This document shows, one piece after another, positions 1 through 7,873 of a stretch of 64,000 nt of DNA. Where the stretch lies: positions 30,381 through 94,380 of the forward strand of contig NZ_JAJEQX010000013.1 in the NCBI RefSeq assembly GCF_020687545.1, in the 5' to 3' direction. The notes below the pieces were generated by a model. The model was not told the origin of the DNA. It ran no database searches and saw only the letters and a list, made by a program, of their open reading frames with translations. Position 1 is the first letter of the stretch; the number at the start of each line of letters is the position of its first letter. The DNA is from Ruminococcus turbiniformis. Lineage in GTDB: Bacteria > Bacillota > Clostridia > Lachnospirales > Lachnospiraceae. Made by a program: the position numbers and the translations under genes.

Positions 1-4
1 CCAT
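1..4 (-). CDS. Start of a gene running off the left edge
   Basis: Only the start codon and one further base of this gene lie in the window (ATG on the minus strand at positions 4-2). It is identified by a strong Shine-Dalgarno GGAGGTG six to twelve bases upstream. It follows the B12-protein gene by about 65 bases on the same strand, so it is probably the next gene of that operon. No product can be read. Confidence 0.6.
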
Positions 5-28
5 CGGTTCACCTCCTTTTTTCTCATC

Positions 29-55
29 GACCCGTCAGAGCCACTCTGGCGGGTC
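29..55 (-). other. Intergenic hairpin inside the B12/E1 operon
   Basis: Stem of GACCCG plus CAGAG against CTCTG plus CGGGTC with one mismatch and a 3-base loop, lying between the stop of the B12-protein gene and the Shine-Dalgarno of the next gene. No U-tract follows on either strand, so it is not a normal intrinsic terminator. A role in mRNA processing, or in adjusting expression between genes of one operon, is an inference. Confidence 0.5.
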
Positions 56-69
56 GGAATCTGTCATTG

Positions 70-1842
70 TTATTTTGTCAGCTGTTCAAAAAGATTTTCG
101 ACTGTCGTACACGTATGGATTCCAAGTTTCCGGATTTCCTCTGTAACATCCGACGGCTCTGCATCGTCTTCATTCAGAAAGCTCTGAAGCACGCCGCCGA
201 AGAAGAAACGGTATTTTTTATTTCTCTCCGCCGCAAGCTTTACAATCAGTTTCGCGTACGGGAGAGCCTGTCCGTTGTGGAGACTGACAATCACATCCGT
301 GATATTGTTCTCATCGGCCAAATCCAGGACATCAATAGCCTCAAGCTGATTTCCTCCGTCTACCACGTCCGCTCCAAATTCATTCATAACCCCCGCAATT
401 ACAGCAGCTCCCGCGAAATGCACATCTGCTGATGCAACCACTGCGCGGTGTCCCTTCAGAAGGGCAGGATATTTTGTGTCCTTTAGAATACTGATCTGAT
501 TTGCAAGCTCATTCTGAGTCGCATTCCACAGAGCTGCCGGCATAAGCGGAACGATCGTCTCATTGCCTTCATCCACAATAGACGGATGGAACAGTTTTTC
601 AAGGACGAATGGATCGATGGCCTTTAATACAGTCATGATCTCGATCGGGTTCGTAATATCAACGCCTGCTTCCTCAAGGCCCTGGAGCATATAATGGAAC
701 ATTTTGTCTCCCAGCTCTATGGTCTGATCTCTCAGCTTTTCAAGCGGCTCCCAGTTGATCATCGGAGCCCAGTAGTATGTCGTTTCCTGAGCTCGCTGGC
801 AGGCTCCCGTCATATCCAGCATTTCCGGTACAGTCGGGATCGCCACCTTCTCTGTGATCGGCACAGACAGCCATGCGCATCCGGCTTTGAAATGCTGCTC
901 TGCCAGAATGGTGAACAGTACCTCGGGGATCTGGAACCCGTAATTAGCATGGATATGATGATCCCAGTGGCTGATTGTATCCGGATAAACAAATCCGATT
1001 CCCGGCTGGTCGTCTTTATTGAAGCACTTCGCTGCCGCAAGCCACAGTGCTGTCTTATGCATAATATTCTGTGTAAAGTTTCCGAAGCTGTACGAATATC
1101 TTGCCTTGCAGAGATCATGTACAATGTAGTAATTCATTTTTGCCCAGGCAAGCGAAGTCGCCAGATCATTAAAGTATGCGCCGTATGAATCGTCGCTCTG
1201 ATCGTTTGCGATGACTTTATCGTCATATTTTGCGGCCACAATCCCAAGCGCTTTCACGTTTTCTGTCATGTTCCAGACTTCATCCGGGCAGCCCGGAGCG
1301 ACCTGGACATAGGTTCCGAAAAGTCCGGTCCACTGGGAACCTGCCTGCACGGAATTGATCGTTGTCTCCACCGCGTTCGGCCATCCGATATGGTTGTCTC
1401 CAAAAACAGGAGCAACCGTAGATGCGGACGCAATCGCCTCCCAGTCTTCCGGCTCATCAAGCATAAAACCAAGTGCCAGCGGAAGCCCTTTCCTTATTTC
1501 TTTCGGAACGCCTACCAGATTCTGGGGAAGCTGATGTGCCAGACTGATATCCAGACCGGTTTCCTCATTAAATTTCTCCGCTGCTTTCAGTGCTTCGACC
1601 TGATCCTTTACAGTGGCAAGTCCTGTGTTGATCTTCCAGCATATCTTTCCTTCTTCTTTTAATTTCATACGGTAGTCCACGGGTTTCATACCGTACTTGT
1701 CTTCAAATGGGATATGTTTGATCTTGAGGTTCTTGCCGATCTCATATCCTTCTTCCCAGACTTTTTTCCAATCCGGGATGTTGTCCGGAATCAGGCTTTT
1801 AATATATTCTCTGCTCCCTTTGTCTAATATTGTTTTTCCCAT
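70..1842 (-). CDS. B12-dependent mutase-like enzyme with C-terminal cobalamin-binding domain
   Basis: About 590 residues. The C-terminal ~130 residues show the base-off/His-on cobalamin signature: D-V-H-F-A-G at about 473-478 (DxHxxG), a VSLHNG segment near 520 in place of SxL, and FGG near 549. The N-terminal ~440 residues look like the catalytic barrel of a glutamate-mutase-E or methylmalonyl-CoA-mutase-type enzyme, but I cannot name the substrate. I chose the third of three closely spaced in-frame ATGs (MGKTIL...) because GGAG lies six bases before it. It is the fifth gene of an operon with a lipoyl carrier and TPP-dependent E1 subunits, so it probably rearranges or activates a substrate or product of that complex. 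Fusion of catalytic and B12 domains in one chain differs from two-subunit glutamate mutase. Confidence 0.75.
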   Translation of the reverse strand: MGKTILDKGSREYIKSLIPDNIPDWKKVWEEGYEIGKNLKIKHIPFEDKYGMKPVDYRMKLKEEGKICWKINTGLATVKDQVEALKAAEKFNEETGLDISLAHQLPQNLVGVPKEIRKGLPLALGFMLDEPEDWEAIASASTVAPVFGDNHIGWPNAVETTINSVQAGSQWTGLFGTYVQVAPGCPDEVWNMTENVKALGIVAAKYDDKVIANDQSDDSYGAYFNDLATSLAWAKMNYYIVHDLCKARYSYSFGNFTQNIMHKTALWLAAAKCFNKDDQPGIGFVYPDTISHWDHHIHANYGFQIPEVLFTILAEQHFKAGCAWLSVPITEKVAIPTVPEMLDMTGACQRAQETTYYWAPMINWEPLEKLRDQTIELGDKMFHYMLQGLEEAGVDITNPIEIMTVLKAIDPFVLEKLFHPSIVDEGNETIVPLMPAALWNATQNELANQISILKDTKYPALLKGHRAVVASADVHFAGAAVIAGVMNEFGADVVDGGNQLEAIDVLDLADENNITDVIVSLHNGQALPYAKLIVKLAAERNKKYRFFFGGVLQSFLNEDDAEPSDVTEEIRKLGIHTCTTVENLFEQLTK

Positions 1843-1864
1843 AGTCATCTCCATTACAATGTCT

Positions 1865-2131
1865 TTATAAATATGCGGAAATGTCTTCTGTCTCCTCTTC
1901 TGATACGATCAGAACAGGGGTCTGGCATGGAACCTTTGTTCCTTCCTCAACAAGAAGCTTTCTCACATATCCGTCCATATCGGACTCAGCCTGATTGGTA
2001 ATCTTATCCGTAGTTACCTCATATAAAGCGTCTCCTTCAGACACCTTATCGCCTTCTTTTACGAGGTACTTTGCTACAGTACCTTCCTTCATTGTTGCTC
2101 CCATTCTGGGAAGCTTGAATACTTTTACCAT
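1865..2131 (-). CDS. Stand-alone lipoyl-domain carrier protein
   Basis: 88 residues, essentially one lipoyl domain of the 2-oxoacid dehydrogenase E2 type. The lipoyl-lysine hairpin reads VTTDKITN with the target lysine at about residue 43, and the usual LPRMG and EGDKV..GD elements precede it. There is no peripheral-subunit-binding domain and no acyltransferase domain, so this is not a complete E2. It sits between the E1 beta gene and the B12-enzyme gene with short gaps. The likely role is a mobile carrier taking an acyl or hydroxyalkyl group from the E1 heterotetramer. No acyltransferase or lipoamide dehydrogenase is visible in the window. A biotinyl role is unlikely because the motif is DKI rather than MKM. 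Confidence 0.85.
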   Translation of the reverse strand: MVKVFKLPRMGATMKEGTVAKYLVKEGDKVSEGDALYEVTTDKITNQAESDMDGYVRKLLVEEGTKVPCQTPVLIVSEEETEDISAYL

Positions 2132-2174
2132 TTTTGAGTTCCTCCTGTTTAAATATCTTCGTACTATTAGGAAA

Positions 2175-3155
2175 TTATTCCATGATACGTTTTACTGCTT
2201 TGATAATGTCTTCCTTCTGAGGGAAGTAGTAATCTTCAAGTGTTACCGTATAGGGGCAGGGAATATTCAGTGCTCCGACCCTGATAATCCCTTTGTCCAG
2301 AGTCTCAAACATATCTTCTGTTACGTTTGCCGCAAGCTCTCCTGACCATGCGCCTCTTTTTACTTCCTCTGTCACGATCACCAGCTTTCTTGTCTTGCTG
2401 ATAGAACCGTATACGAGCTCCTTGTCAAACGGATACAGGCTTCTAGGGTCGATCACTTCTACGCTGATGCCTTCTTTCGCAAGCTCTTCTGCTGCATCCA
2501 GCGCTTTAAGTACGCAAAGACCTGTAGCTACAAGCGTTACGTCGCTTCCTTCCCTCTTGATATCAGCGCTTCCAAGCGGAATCGGTGAGTATACATCTTT
2601 ATCCACCACTTCTCCCTGTGTCTGGTAAAGCATCTGATGCTCAAATACCATAACCGGATTGTCATCCTCAATCGCTGTCAGAAGAAGTCCATATACATCC
2701 TGCGGTGTAGAAGGATATACAACCTTCAGTCCCGGAATATGCACCAGCATCGCTTCCAGAGACTGTGAGTGCTGTGCCGCACACTGCATTCCGCCGCCGC
2801 TGGTAAGTCTGAGCGTCATCGGAACGTTCATTCCGCCGCCGTACATATAACGGAATTTTGCAGTCTGGTTCATAATCTGGTCCATGCAGCAGCCCATGAA
2901 GTCGTTATACATAAGCTCAGCTACCGGACGCATTCCGGTGAGCGCCGCACCCGCGGAAAGTCCGACGATCATCTGCTCGGCTACCGGCGTATCTCTTACT
3001 CTCTCTTTGCCGAACTGTCTGTACAGTCCCTTTGTAGCCCCCATGGAGCCGTCTACAAAACCGACGTCCTCTCCTATACAGAAAACTGTAGGGTCTTTCT
3101 CCATTTCGTAACGAATCGCGTCTGCTACCGCTTCAGAAAAATACATTGTTCTCAT
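2175..3155 (-). CDS. TPP-dependent dehydrogenase E1 component, beta subunit (acetoin dehydrogenase-like)
   Basis: 326 residues, full length for the AcoB/PdhB family. Visible family features are IGEDVG near the N-terminus, RDTPVAEQ with the conserved glutamate, the AAQHSQS histidine loop, and the C-terminal transketolase-like domain with EEVKRGAW. The start codon overlaps the stop of the alpha subunit gene by four bases (ATGA), so the two are translationally coupled and should form an alpha2beta2 enzyme that decarboxylates or cleaves a keto-substrate with TPP. Whether the substrate is acetoin, a 2-oxo acid or another compound cannot be told from sequence. The missing E2 catalytic domain argues against assigning it simply as acetoin dehydrogenase. 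Confidence 0.88.
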   Translation of the reverse strand: MRTMYFSEAVADAIRYEMEKDPTVFCIGEDVGFVDGSMGATKGLYRQFGKERVRDTPVAEQMIVGLSAGAALTGMRPVAELMYNDFMGCCMDQIMNQTAKFRYMYGGGMNVPMTLRLTSGGGMQCAAQHSQSLEAMLVHIPGLKVVYPSTPQDVYGLLLTAIEDDNPVMVFEHQMLYQTQGEVVDKDVYSPIPLGSADIKREGSDVTLVATGLCVLKALDAAEELAKEGISVEVIDPRSLYPFDKELVYGSISKTRKLVIVTEEVKRGAWSGELAANVTEDMFETLDKGIIRVGALNIPCPYTVTLEDYYFPQKEDIIKAVKRIME

Positions 3156-4141
3156 TTTCTCGCCTCCTCAACAATATCTGTGTACACATCTTCAAGTGCA
3201 GATTCCTTATTCGGGAACGGACTCTCGGCCGCGAATTTCACTGCTTCTTTTACCATGTCTTTCACTTTGTTTCTCACCGCTTCCAGGTCTTCTTCTGTCG
3301 CGATGCCGTTCTCTTTAAGGTACTCTTCAAATCTCGGGATCGGATCATGATCCGGCTGTTTCCAGAGCTTAACTTCTTCCGGATTACGATAGTTCTCGGG
3401 CTCGCCTTCAAAGTGTCCTCTCCATCTGTATGTCTTACACTCGATGTATGTCGGGCCGTATCCGTTTCTCGCACGGTCAATTGCGCGCTTTGCAGCGTCA
3501 CACACAGCCAGAAGATCATTTCCGTCTACAACCTCGCCCGGCATACTGTAAGCAGCCGCACGGTCCGCTGTATTCTCAATCTTCATTCCGTTAGTGATGC
3601 GGCAAGACACTGCGTAAAGGTTATTCTCATTTACAAATACAACCGGCAGATTCCACAAAGAAGCGATGTTCATGGCCTCGTGGAAAGAACCTTCCGCTGT
3701 CGCTCCGTCGCCGTGGAAACAGATGCATACTTTGTCCTGCTTCAGCATCATGGAAGAATATGCGGCGCCTGTGGCAAGTGTAAATCCTCCGCCTACGATG
3801 CCGTTGGCTCCGAGAATACCGAGTTCTGTATCCGCAATATGCATGGAACCGCCTTTACCTTTACAGTATCCCGTTTCTTTTCCCCAGAGTTCTGCCATCA
3901 TCTTGTTCATATCCGCGCCTTTCGCGATAATATGCCCGTGTCCTCTGTGGGTACTGGTGATATAATCTCCGTCTACCAGGTTTGCGCAAACGCCAGTCGC
4001 GATCGCTTCTTCTCCAATGTAGAGATGTACAAATCCCAGCACATCCCCTTCTGCAAAGCTTTTTGCCGTCTGAAATTCAAACTGGCGGATCTTCTGCATG
4101 GTCTCATACATTTCCATACATTTTTTGTGTGATAAGTTCAT
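3152..4141 (-). CDS. TPP-dependent dehydrogenase E1 component, alpha subunit (acetoin dehydrogenase-like)
   Basis: 329 residues, the normal length for AcoA/PdhA. The TPP-binding motif is complete: GDGATAEG followed after about 20 residues by VNENN. The substrate-channel histidines in THRGHGH and the GGSMH segment are present. It begins 46 bases after the hydantoinase-type gene with an AAAGGAGG Shine-Dalgarno, and overlaps the beta gene. With beta it forms the E1 enzyme that would load the lipoyl carrier encoded downstream. The exact substrate is unknown. Confidence 0.88.
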   Translation of the reverse strand: MNLSHKKCMEMYETMQKIRQFEFQTAKSFAEGDVLGFVHLYIGEEAIATGVCANLVDGDYITSTHRGHGHIIAKGADMNKMMAELWGKETGYCKGKGGSMHIADTELGILGANGIVGGGFTLATGAAYSSMMLKQDKVCICFHGDGATAEGSFHEAMNIASLWNLPVVFVNENNLYAVSCRITNGMKIENTADRAAAYSMPGEVVDGNDLLAVCDAAKRAIDRARNGYGPTYIECKTYRWRGHFEGEPENYRNPEEVKLWKQPDHDPIPRFEEYLKENGIATEEDLEAVRNKVKDMVKEAVKFAAESPFPNKESALEDVYTDIVEEARK

Positions 4142-4187
4142 AGTTTTCCTCCTTTTAACTTATATTTAAAAAAGCTGCTTGGCTTTT

Positions 4188-5858
4188 TTAATCCTCTGCA
4201 AATATCTTCCCGGCCGCCTGTATCCTGATTTGAGTTTCAAGATATCTGCCGCCCTCTATCTGCTCTGCCGCTTCAACAGAGTACTCATCTTCCGCATCAA
4301 TTTCCCGGTAAACAATCTGGTCATCGACCATATACATATTTCTGCAGTCATAATGGATGTATGCCACCTGCAGATTTTGCTCTTTAATCATTCCGACCAC
4401 ATGCTCTCTGGTGACTTCTATTCCCCGTTTCAACGCGTCCTTAAATTCATCAAACTCAGATCTCTCTGTTACCGAGTGCAGCAGATAACCTCCTCCCATT
4501 TCCCCGACGCGGATTACCGCTTCTGATTCTATACTCACTCCCGAAGCTGCCGCCCCGACCGCGTTTGCCACTTCATAATGTGTCGGGACAATCAGATCAA
4601 ATGCACTCTTTTCCCGGGTAATGCGGTACCACGATTCTGCCGGCGCCCCGATCGCGCAGATCGGATAATTGATTTTCCGAAATGTTTTCAGGTTTTCATA
4701 AACTTTGTTCGCTATCGTATTCTTTACCTCAGACGCATACTCGTCAGCCGTCATATCTGCTGATGCCGCCTGAGCCGCAATCGCTTCAATGGACCTTCTC
4801 CGGTTCCATCCTACAAACTCTCCGGTATAATGGAGAATATCCGTGGGAGTCACATCTTCTCCTCCTCGGCAGGCCGGCATTCCACGGTATGGCGTAAGCT
4901 CCGGTTTTCCGTCTTTTACTCTGATCTCGCTGTCCCCGCCCAGGCCATATGTATAGAGCTTGGCGGATTTAATCCGCAGATGCCATTTCCCTACAACAGC
5001 TCCGTCCTTTGAGAGTTCTACTCTCTTATTGTGTACAGTTCCGATATCTGTCGTTGTCCCTCCCATATCTGCCACGATCGCGTTTTCCGCTCCTGTAAGG
5101 CTGATTGCGCCTACAATACTGGCTGCTGGGCCGGATAAAACTGTATCCACCGGCACTCTACGTATGAAGTCAATTTTGGCGATTGTGCCGTCTCCCTTTA
5201 CTACAAATACAGGGGCTTTGATGTTCTGTTCTTTCAGAATCTCTTTGATGGCTGTTACAAAACGGTCTATCACCGATAAGAGGCTTGCGTTGACAACCGC
5301 AGTGTTGGTCCGCTCCAGATACCCCAGATTTGACACAAGCTCATGTCCGCACACAACCGGCAGATCAGATATATCATTCAGAATCGATTTAACTTTCTGT
5401 TCAAGAATAGGATTTCTCACGCTTGCCTGTCCGGAAACCGCAAAGGCTTCCACTTTCGGAAGAAGCGCATCCGCGGCTCTTTTCACTTCTTCCTTATCGA
5501 TATCCCGGAGGATTTTTCCCTTTATATTCACCTTTCCCTGAATCTCTACCGCCAAATCTGTCGCAAGACTTCCTACCGGTTTTCCCCCGATCATCAAAAG
5601 TCCTGTTGTACCCAGCTTTTCCTCGACTACAGCGTTTGTCGCGAGTGTTGTGGACAAAACAACCTTTTCTATTTTCTTCAGCTGTCCGTCCGACAAATTC
5701 AAACCCGCTATACTGTTTCTGATTCCGATTTCAAGGTTGTCATGTGTAGTCAAAGCTTTCGATTTACGTCTGACACAATCGGATCCCTGCATCTTTGTAT
5801 CAAGCAGAACGGCATCCGTATATGTACCTCCAGTATCAATTCCAATGACATATGGCAT
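4188..5858 (-). CDS. Hydantoinase/oxoprolinase-family ATPase (HyuA-like)
   Basis: 556 residues from the ATG at 5858, preceded by GGAGGTG. An upstream in-frame start would give a non-conserved 30-residue extension. The ASKHA (actin/hexokinase-like) phosphate loops are visible: GIDTGGTYTD at residues 6-15 and DMGGTTTD at 264-271, with LSTTLATNAVVE between them as in HyuA and acetone carboxylase subunits. It is first in an operon with E1, lipoyl and B12-enzyme genes. The family includes ATP-dependent lactam hydrolases and ketone-activating subunits; ASKHA ATPases also reactivate cobalamin enzymes. Either activation of a substrate for the E1 enzyme or reactivation of the B12 enzyme would fit. Both are inferences. 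Confidence 0.82.
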   Translation of the reverse strand: MPYVIGIDTGGTYTDAVLLDTKMQGSDCVRRKSKALTTHDNLEIGIRNSIAGLNLSDGQLKKIEKVVLSTTLATNAVVEEKLGTTGLLMIGGKPVGSLATDLAVEIQGKVNIKGKILRDIDKEEVKRAADALLPKVEAFAVSGQASVRNPILEQKVKSILNDISDLPVVCGHELVSNLGYLERTNTAVVNASLLSVIDRFVTAIKEILKEQNIKAPVFVVKGDGTIAKIDFIRRVPVDTVLSGPAASIVGAISLTGAENAIVADMGGTTTDIGTVHNKRVELSKDGAVVGKWHLRIKSAKLYTYGLGGDSEIRVKDGKPELTPYRGMPACRGGEDVTPTDILHYTGEFVGWNRRRSIEAIAAQAASADMTADEYASEVKNTIANKVYENLKTFRKINYPICAIGAPAESWYRITREKSAFDLIVPTHYEVANAVGAAASGVSIESEAVIRVGEMGGGYLLHSVTERSEFDEFKDALKRGIEVTREHVVGMIKEQNLQVAYIHYDCRNMYMVDDQIVYREIDAEDEYSVEAAEQIEGGRYLETQIRIQAAGKIFAED

Positions 5859-5911
5859 TTTTCCACCTCCGTGCCTCTCATCGTCTTTTTCGATTATTAT
5901 TAAATTTTGTA

Positions 5912-5932
5912 TTACGTTATATCTTGCCGTAA
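5912..5932. promoter_or_regulatory. Operator site A, inverted repeat TTACG-N11-CGTAA
   Basis: A perfect 5-bp inverted repeat with an 11-base spacer, starting 17 bases downstream of the -10 of the hydantoinase operon promoter. The same 21-bp layout recurs at 6414-6434 and, with one changed base, at 6639-6659. The ROK-family regulator encoded at 6711 is the obvious candidate to bind it. Confidence 0.8.
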
Positions 5933-5948
5933 GTATTTTTATAACCAA

Positions 5949-5980
5949 ATATTACCCCCCCCCCCCCCGCATTTTGTCAA
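5949..5980 (-). promoter_or_regulatory. Operon promoter with a 14-G tract in the -35/-10 spacer
   Basis: On the minus strand there is a perfect -35 TTGACA (5980-5975), a 20-base spacer that contains 14 consecutive G (5968-5955), and a -10 TAATAT (5954-5949). The spacer is three bases too long for good sigma-A recognition; 11 G would give the 17-base optimum. The start codon of the downstream operon is about 90 bases away. The homopolymer is a classic slipped-strand site, so promoter strength should vary with G number. Confidence 0.75.
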
Positions 5981-6069
5981 TATGTAAATATGTCCTGTTT
6001 TATTTGTGATTTTTTATGCATTTTTAACAATTTTATCTTTTGGGATTTTTTCAGATATATTCAGAATCC

Positions 6070-6105
6070 GGAAAATGAAAGAGGCCCAGCCAAAAAGCTG
6101 AACCT
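6070..6105 (-). terminator. Intrinsic terminator after the HPr-like gene
   Basis: On the minus strand GAGG..CAGC pairs with GCTG..CCTC, followed by TTTCATTTT. It lies about 25 bases after the stop codon of the HPr-like gene and separates it from the hydantoinase operon promoter. Confidence 0.75.
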
Positions 6106-6129
6106 CAGAAAAGAAATATGTAAAAGCTA

Positions 6130-6357
6130 TCAAACCTGATAATTTTTTAGTACTTCAATGGACTTTTCATCGTCAGCCCACGCATAAAGCGTAAGCGGCC
6201 CGGAAAGATCGAGACTCAAAATACCGAGAAATGATTTCGCATCCACTGTTTTTCTTCCACACACAAGATCGAACTGCCCTTTCAGATTTGCAATGTCATA
6301 TGAAAACTTTTCTATGGCATCAAGAGACCGAAACTGTATATTAAATGATTGTTTCAT
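6130..6357 (-). CDS. HPr-family protein lacking the catalytic histidine
   Basis: 75 residues, with the HPr fold signature around the regulatory serine: RKTVDAKSFLGILSL with the serine at residue 42, equivalent to HPr Ser46. The region that should hold the GIHARPA histidine (His15) reads RSLDAIEKFS, so it cannot take phosphate from enzyme I. This pattern, serine kept and histidine lost, matches Crh of Bacillus, which acts only as a CcpA corepressor or regulator. It has its own promoter and operator (6414-6481) of the same design as the neighbouring operon, so it is probably co-regulated by the ROK protein. Its partner is unknown. Confidence 0.75.
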   Translation of the reverse strand: MKQSFNIQFRSLDAIEKFSYDIANLKGQFDLVCGRKTVDAKSFLGILSLDLSGPLTLYAWADDEKSIEVLKNYQV

Positions 6358-6413
6358 AGCATTTCCCTCCGTACCTTTTTCAATTTTTATTTCGTCTCTA
6401 ATTAATTTTTGTT

Positions 6414-6481
6414 TTACGTTATGTCTTGTCGTAACTTTTTCTTTTGATTCGGATTTTAACTCGGCTTTCTTATTTTGTCAA
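6414..6481 (-). promoter_or_regulatory. Promoter and operator site B of the HPr-like gene
   Basis: On the minus strand: -35 TTGACA (6481-6476), 17-base spacer, -10 TAAAAT (6458-6453), then the inverted repeat TTACG-N11-CGTAA at 6434-6414. The -35 and operator match those of the hydantoinase operon, but the spacer has the optimal 17 bases and no G tract, which makes it a natural comparison for the switchable promoter. Confidence 0.8.
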
Positions 6482-6604
6482 TAGTTAAATTCTAACTATT
6501 CCCTTTTTTTCGTACATTCTCACTGCTCCGCTCCGCGTCCTGTCCCGCTTTTTCCGGCGTTTTCATAATTTTTCTAAAAATTGAGAACTATGTTCATCAA
6601 ACTC

Positions 6605-6659
6605 TTGACTTTTTTTATATTTCATATTATGATTTGACTTACGATAACATTACTTGTAA
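6605..6659 (+). promoter_or_regulatory. Promoter and operator site C of the ROK regulator gene
   Basis: -35 TTGACT (6605-6610), 17-base spacer, -10 TATGAT (6628-6633), and the inverted repeat TTACG-N11-TGTAA (6639-6659) covering the expected transcription start. This arrangement implies autorepression. Confidence 0.8.
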
Positions 6660-6710
6660 TAACTATTGCCGATATATACAGCAACCAGGTATTATGGAGG
6701 TGAAACGATA

Positions 6711-7748
6711 ATGAAGCAGCCAATCCGAACTACTATGCTGCTGAAACAGCAAAATAAAGAGCTGATTCTCTCTGCTTTCCGTGAAATCGGACAGGGAACA
6801 CGAAACGAAATTGCCCAGCTCACGGGCCTGAGTATCTCAACATGTGGCAATATTATCCGTGATCTACTCAAATCCGGGGAACTCAGAGAGGGAGAGCTTG
6901 CCCCTTCCCTTGGCGGACGTCCTTCCAAAGTTTATATTTATAACGCAAACATGTCTCTCGCTCTGGCAATCTCTCTTGTCACAAATAAAGATTTTAATCA
7001 GATTGAGCTCGCCACAGTAAACCTTTCAGGTGTTGTTCTGACAAAGGAATCTTATATGCAGCCTTTACATAGTCTTTCTTTTGATTTTTTAGACGCCCTT
7101 ATCGCAAGACAGGTCAGTGTTTCCCCTGAAATTAAAGTTATCGGGATAGGGATTCCGGGCATGGTTGTTCACGGTGAAGTATTGTATTGCGATATTGAAG
7201 AGCTGGATCATTTGAATCTGAAGGAAATGCTCCAGTCAAAGTACCATGTAAAAGTATTCATTGATAATGAAATGCATTTTAAGGCTTTCGGGTATCATCA
7301 AACCCACACTGACATGAATTTAAAAAATTTTGCTCTGGTTAATGTCCCCGAGGAGCAGACTTACGGAGCCGGATTTATCGTAAATAACCGGCTGATCCGC
7401 GGAAATGCTAATTTTTCCGGTGAAATCAACTATCTGCCCTATGTGTCTTCGAGAAAAGAGCTGATTCGGCAGTGTGCCGAGGACGAAAGCCTTATCAGCC
7501 TTATTTCCAAGGTTCTGATATCTATTATTACGATTACAGATCCAAAGACCATTGTATTGTGTGGTTTCCGCTTCAACGACAGTCTTCTCCAGCAGGTACA
7601 GGAAAAAATCAGCAAGACTCTTCCGGCACAGCTGCTTCCGGAATTTTATCTGCAGAGGGATATTTCAGATGAATACCTAACCGGGATTATCAGCGTGATA
7701 CAGAATCTGCTGATCGGCCAGGAGCCATACGAAGACGATCAGTTTTAA
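6711..7748 (+). CDS. ROK-family transcriptional regulator
   Basis: 345 residues from the ATG at 6711, chosen because GGAGGTG lies ten bases upstream. An N-terminal winged helix-turn-helix (about residues 10-70, LILSAFREIGQGTRNEIAQ...) is followed by a degenerate ROK sugar-kinase-like domain. The family's glycine-rich segments are recognisable (GIGIPG, DNEMHFKAFG, GAGFIVNNRLIRG), but the zinc motif CxCGxxGC is absent and the catalytic aspartate context is changed. It probably senses a pathway intermediate without kinase activity. It is divergent from the HPr-like gene and the E1/B12 operon, and all three promoters share one operator type. Confidence 0.85.
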   Translation: MKQPIRTTMLLKQQNKELILSAFREIGQGTRNEIAQLTGLSISTCGNIIRDLLKSGELREGELAPSLGGRPSKVYIYNANMSLALAISLVTNKDFNQIELATVNLSGVVLTKESYMQPLHSLSFDFLDALIARQVSVSPEIKVIGIGIPGMVVHGEVLYCDIEELDHLNLKEMLQSKYHVKVFIDNEMHFKAFGYHQTHTDMNLKNFALVNVPEEQTYGAGFIVNNRLIRGNANFSGEINYLPYVSSRKELIRQCAEDESLISLISKVLISIITITDPKTIVLCGFRFNDSLLQQVQEKISKTLPAQLLPEFYLQRDISDEYLTGIISVIQNLLIGQEPYEDDQF

Positions 7749-7873
7749 GCTCTGTTTAATATGACAAAACTACTATTCAGAAGTCACATAGAGCATTCAT
7801 TCCCGGCTTTCGTCACGTTTCTTTCTTCCGCGCATATTCTAACACCAGAAAAACACTTGAGGACGCTGGAATA

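Noticed and set aside
3146..4132. Plus-strand ORF opposite E1 alpha
   Set aside because: Mirror frame of a well-supported gene.
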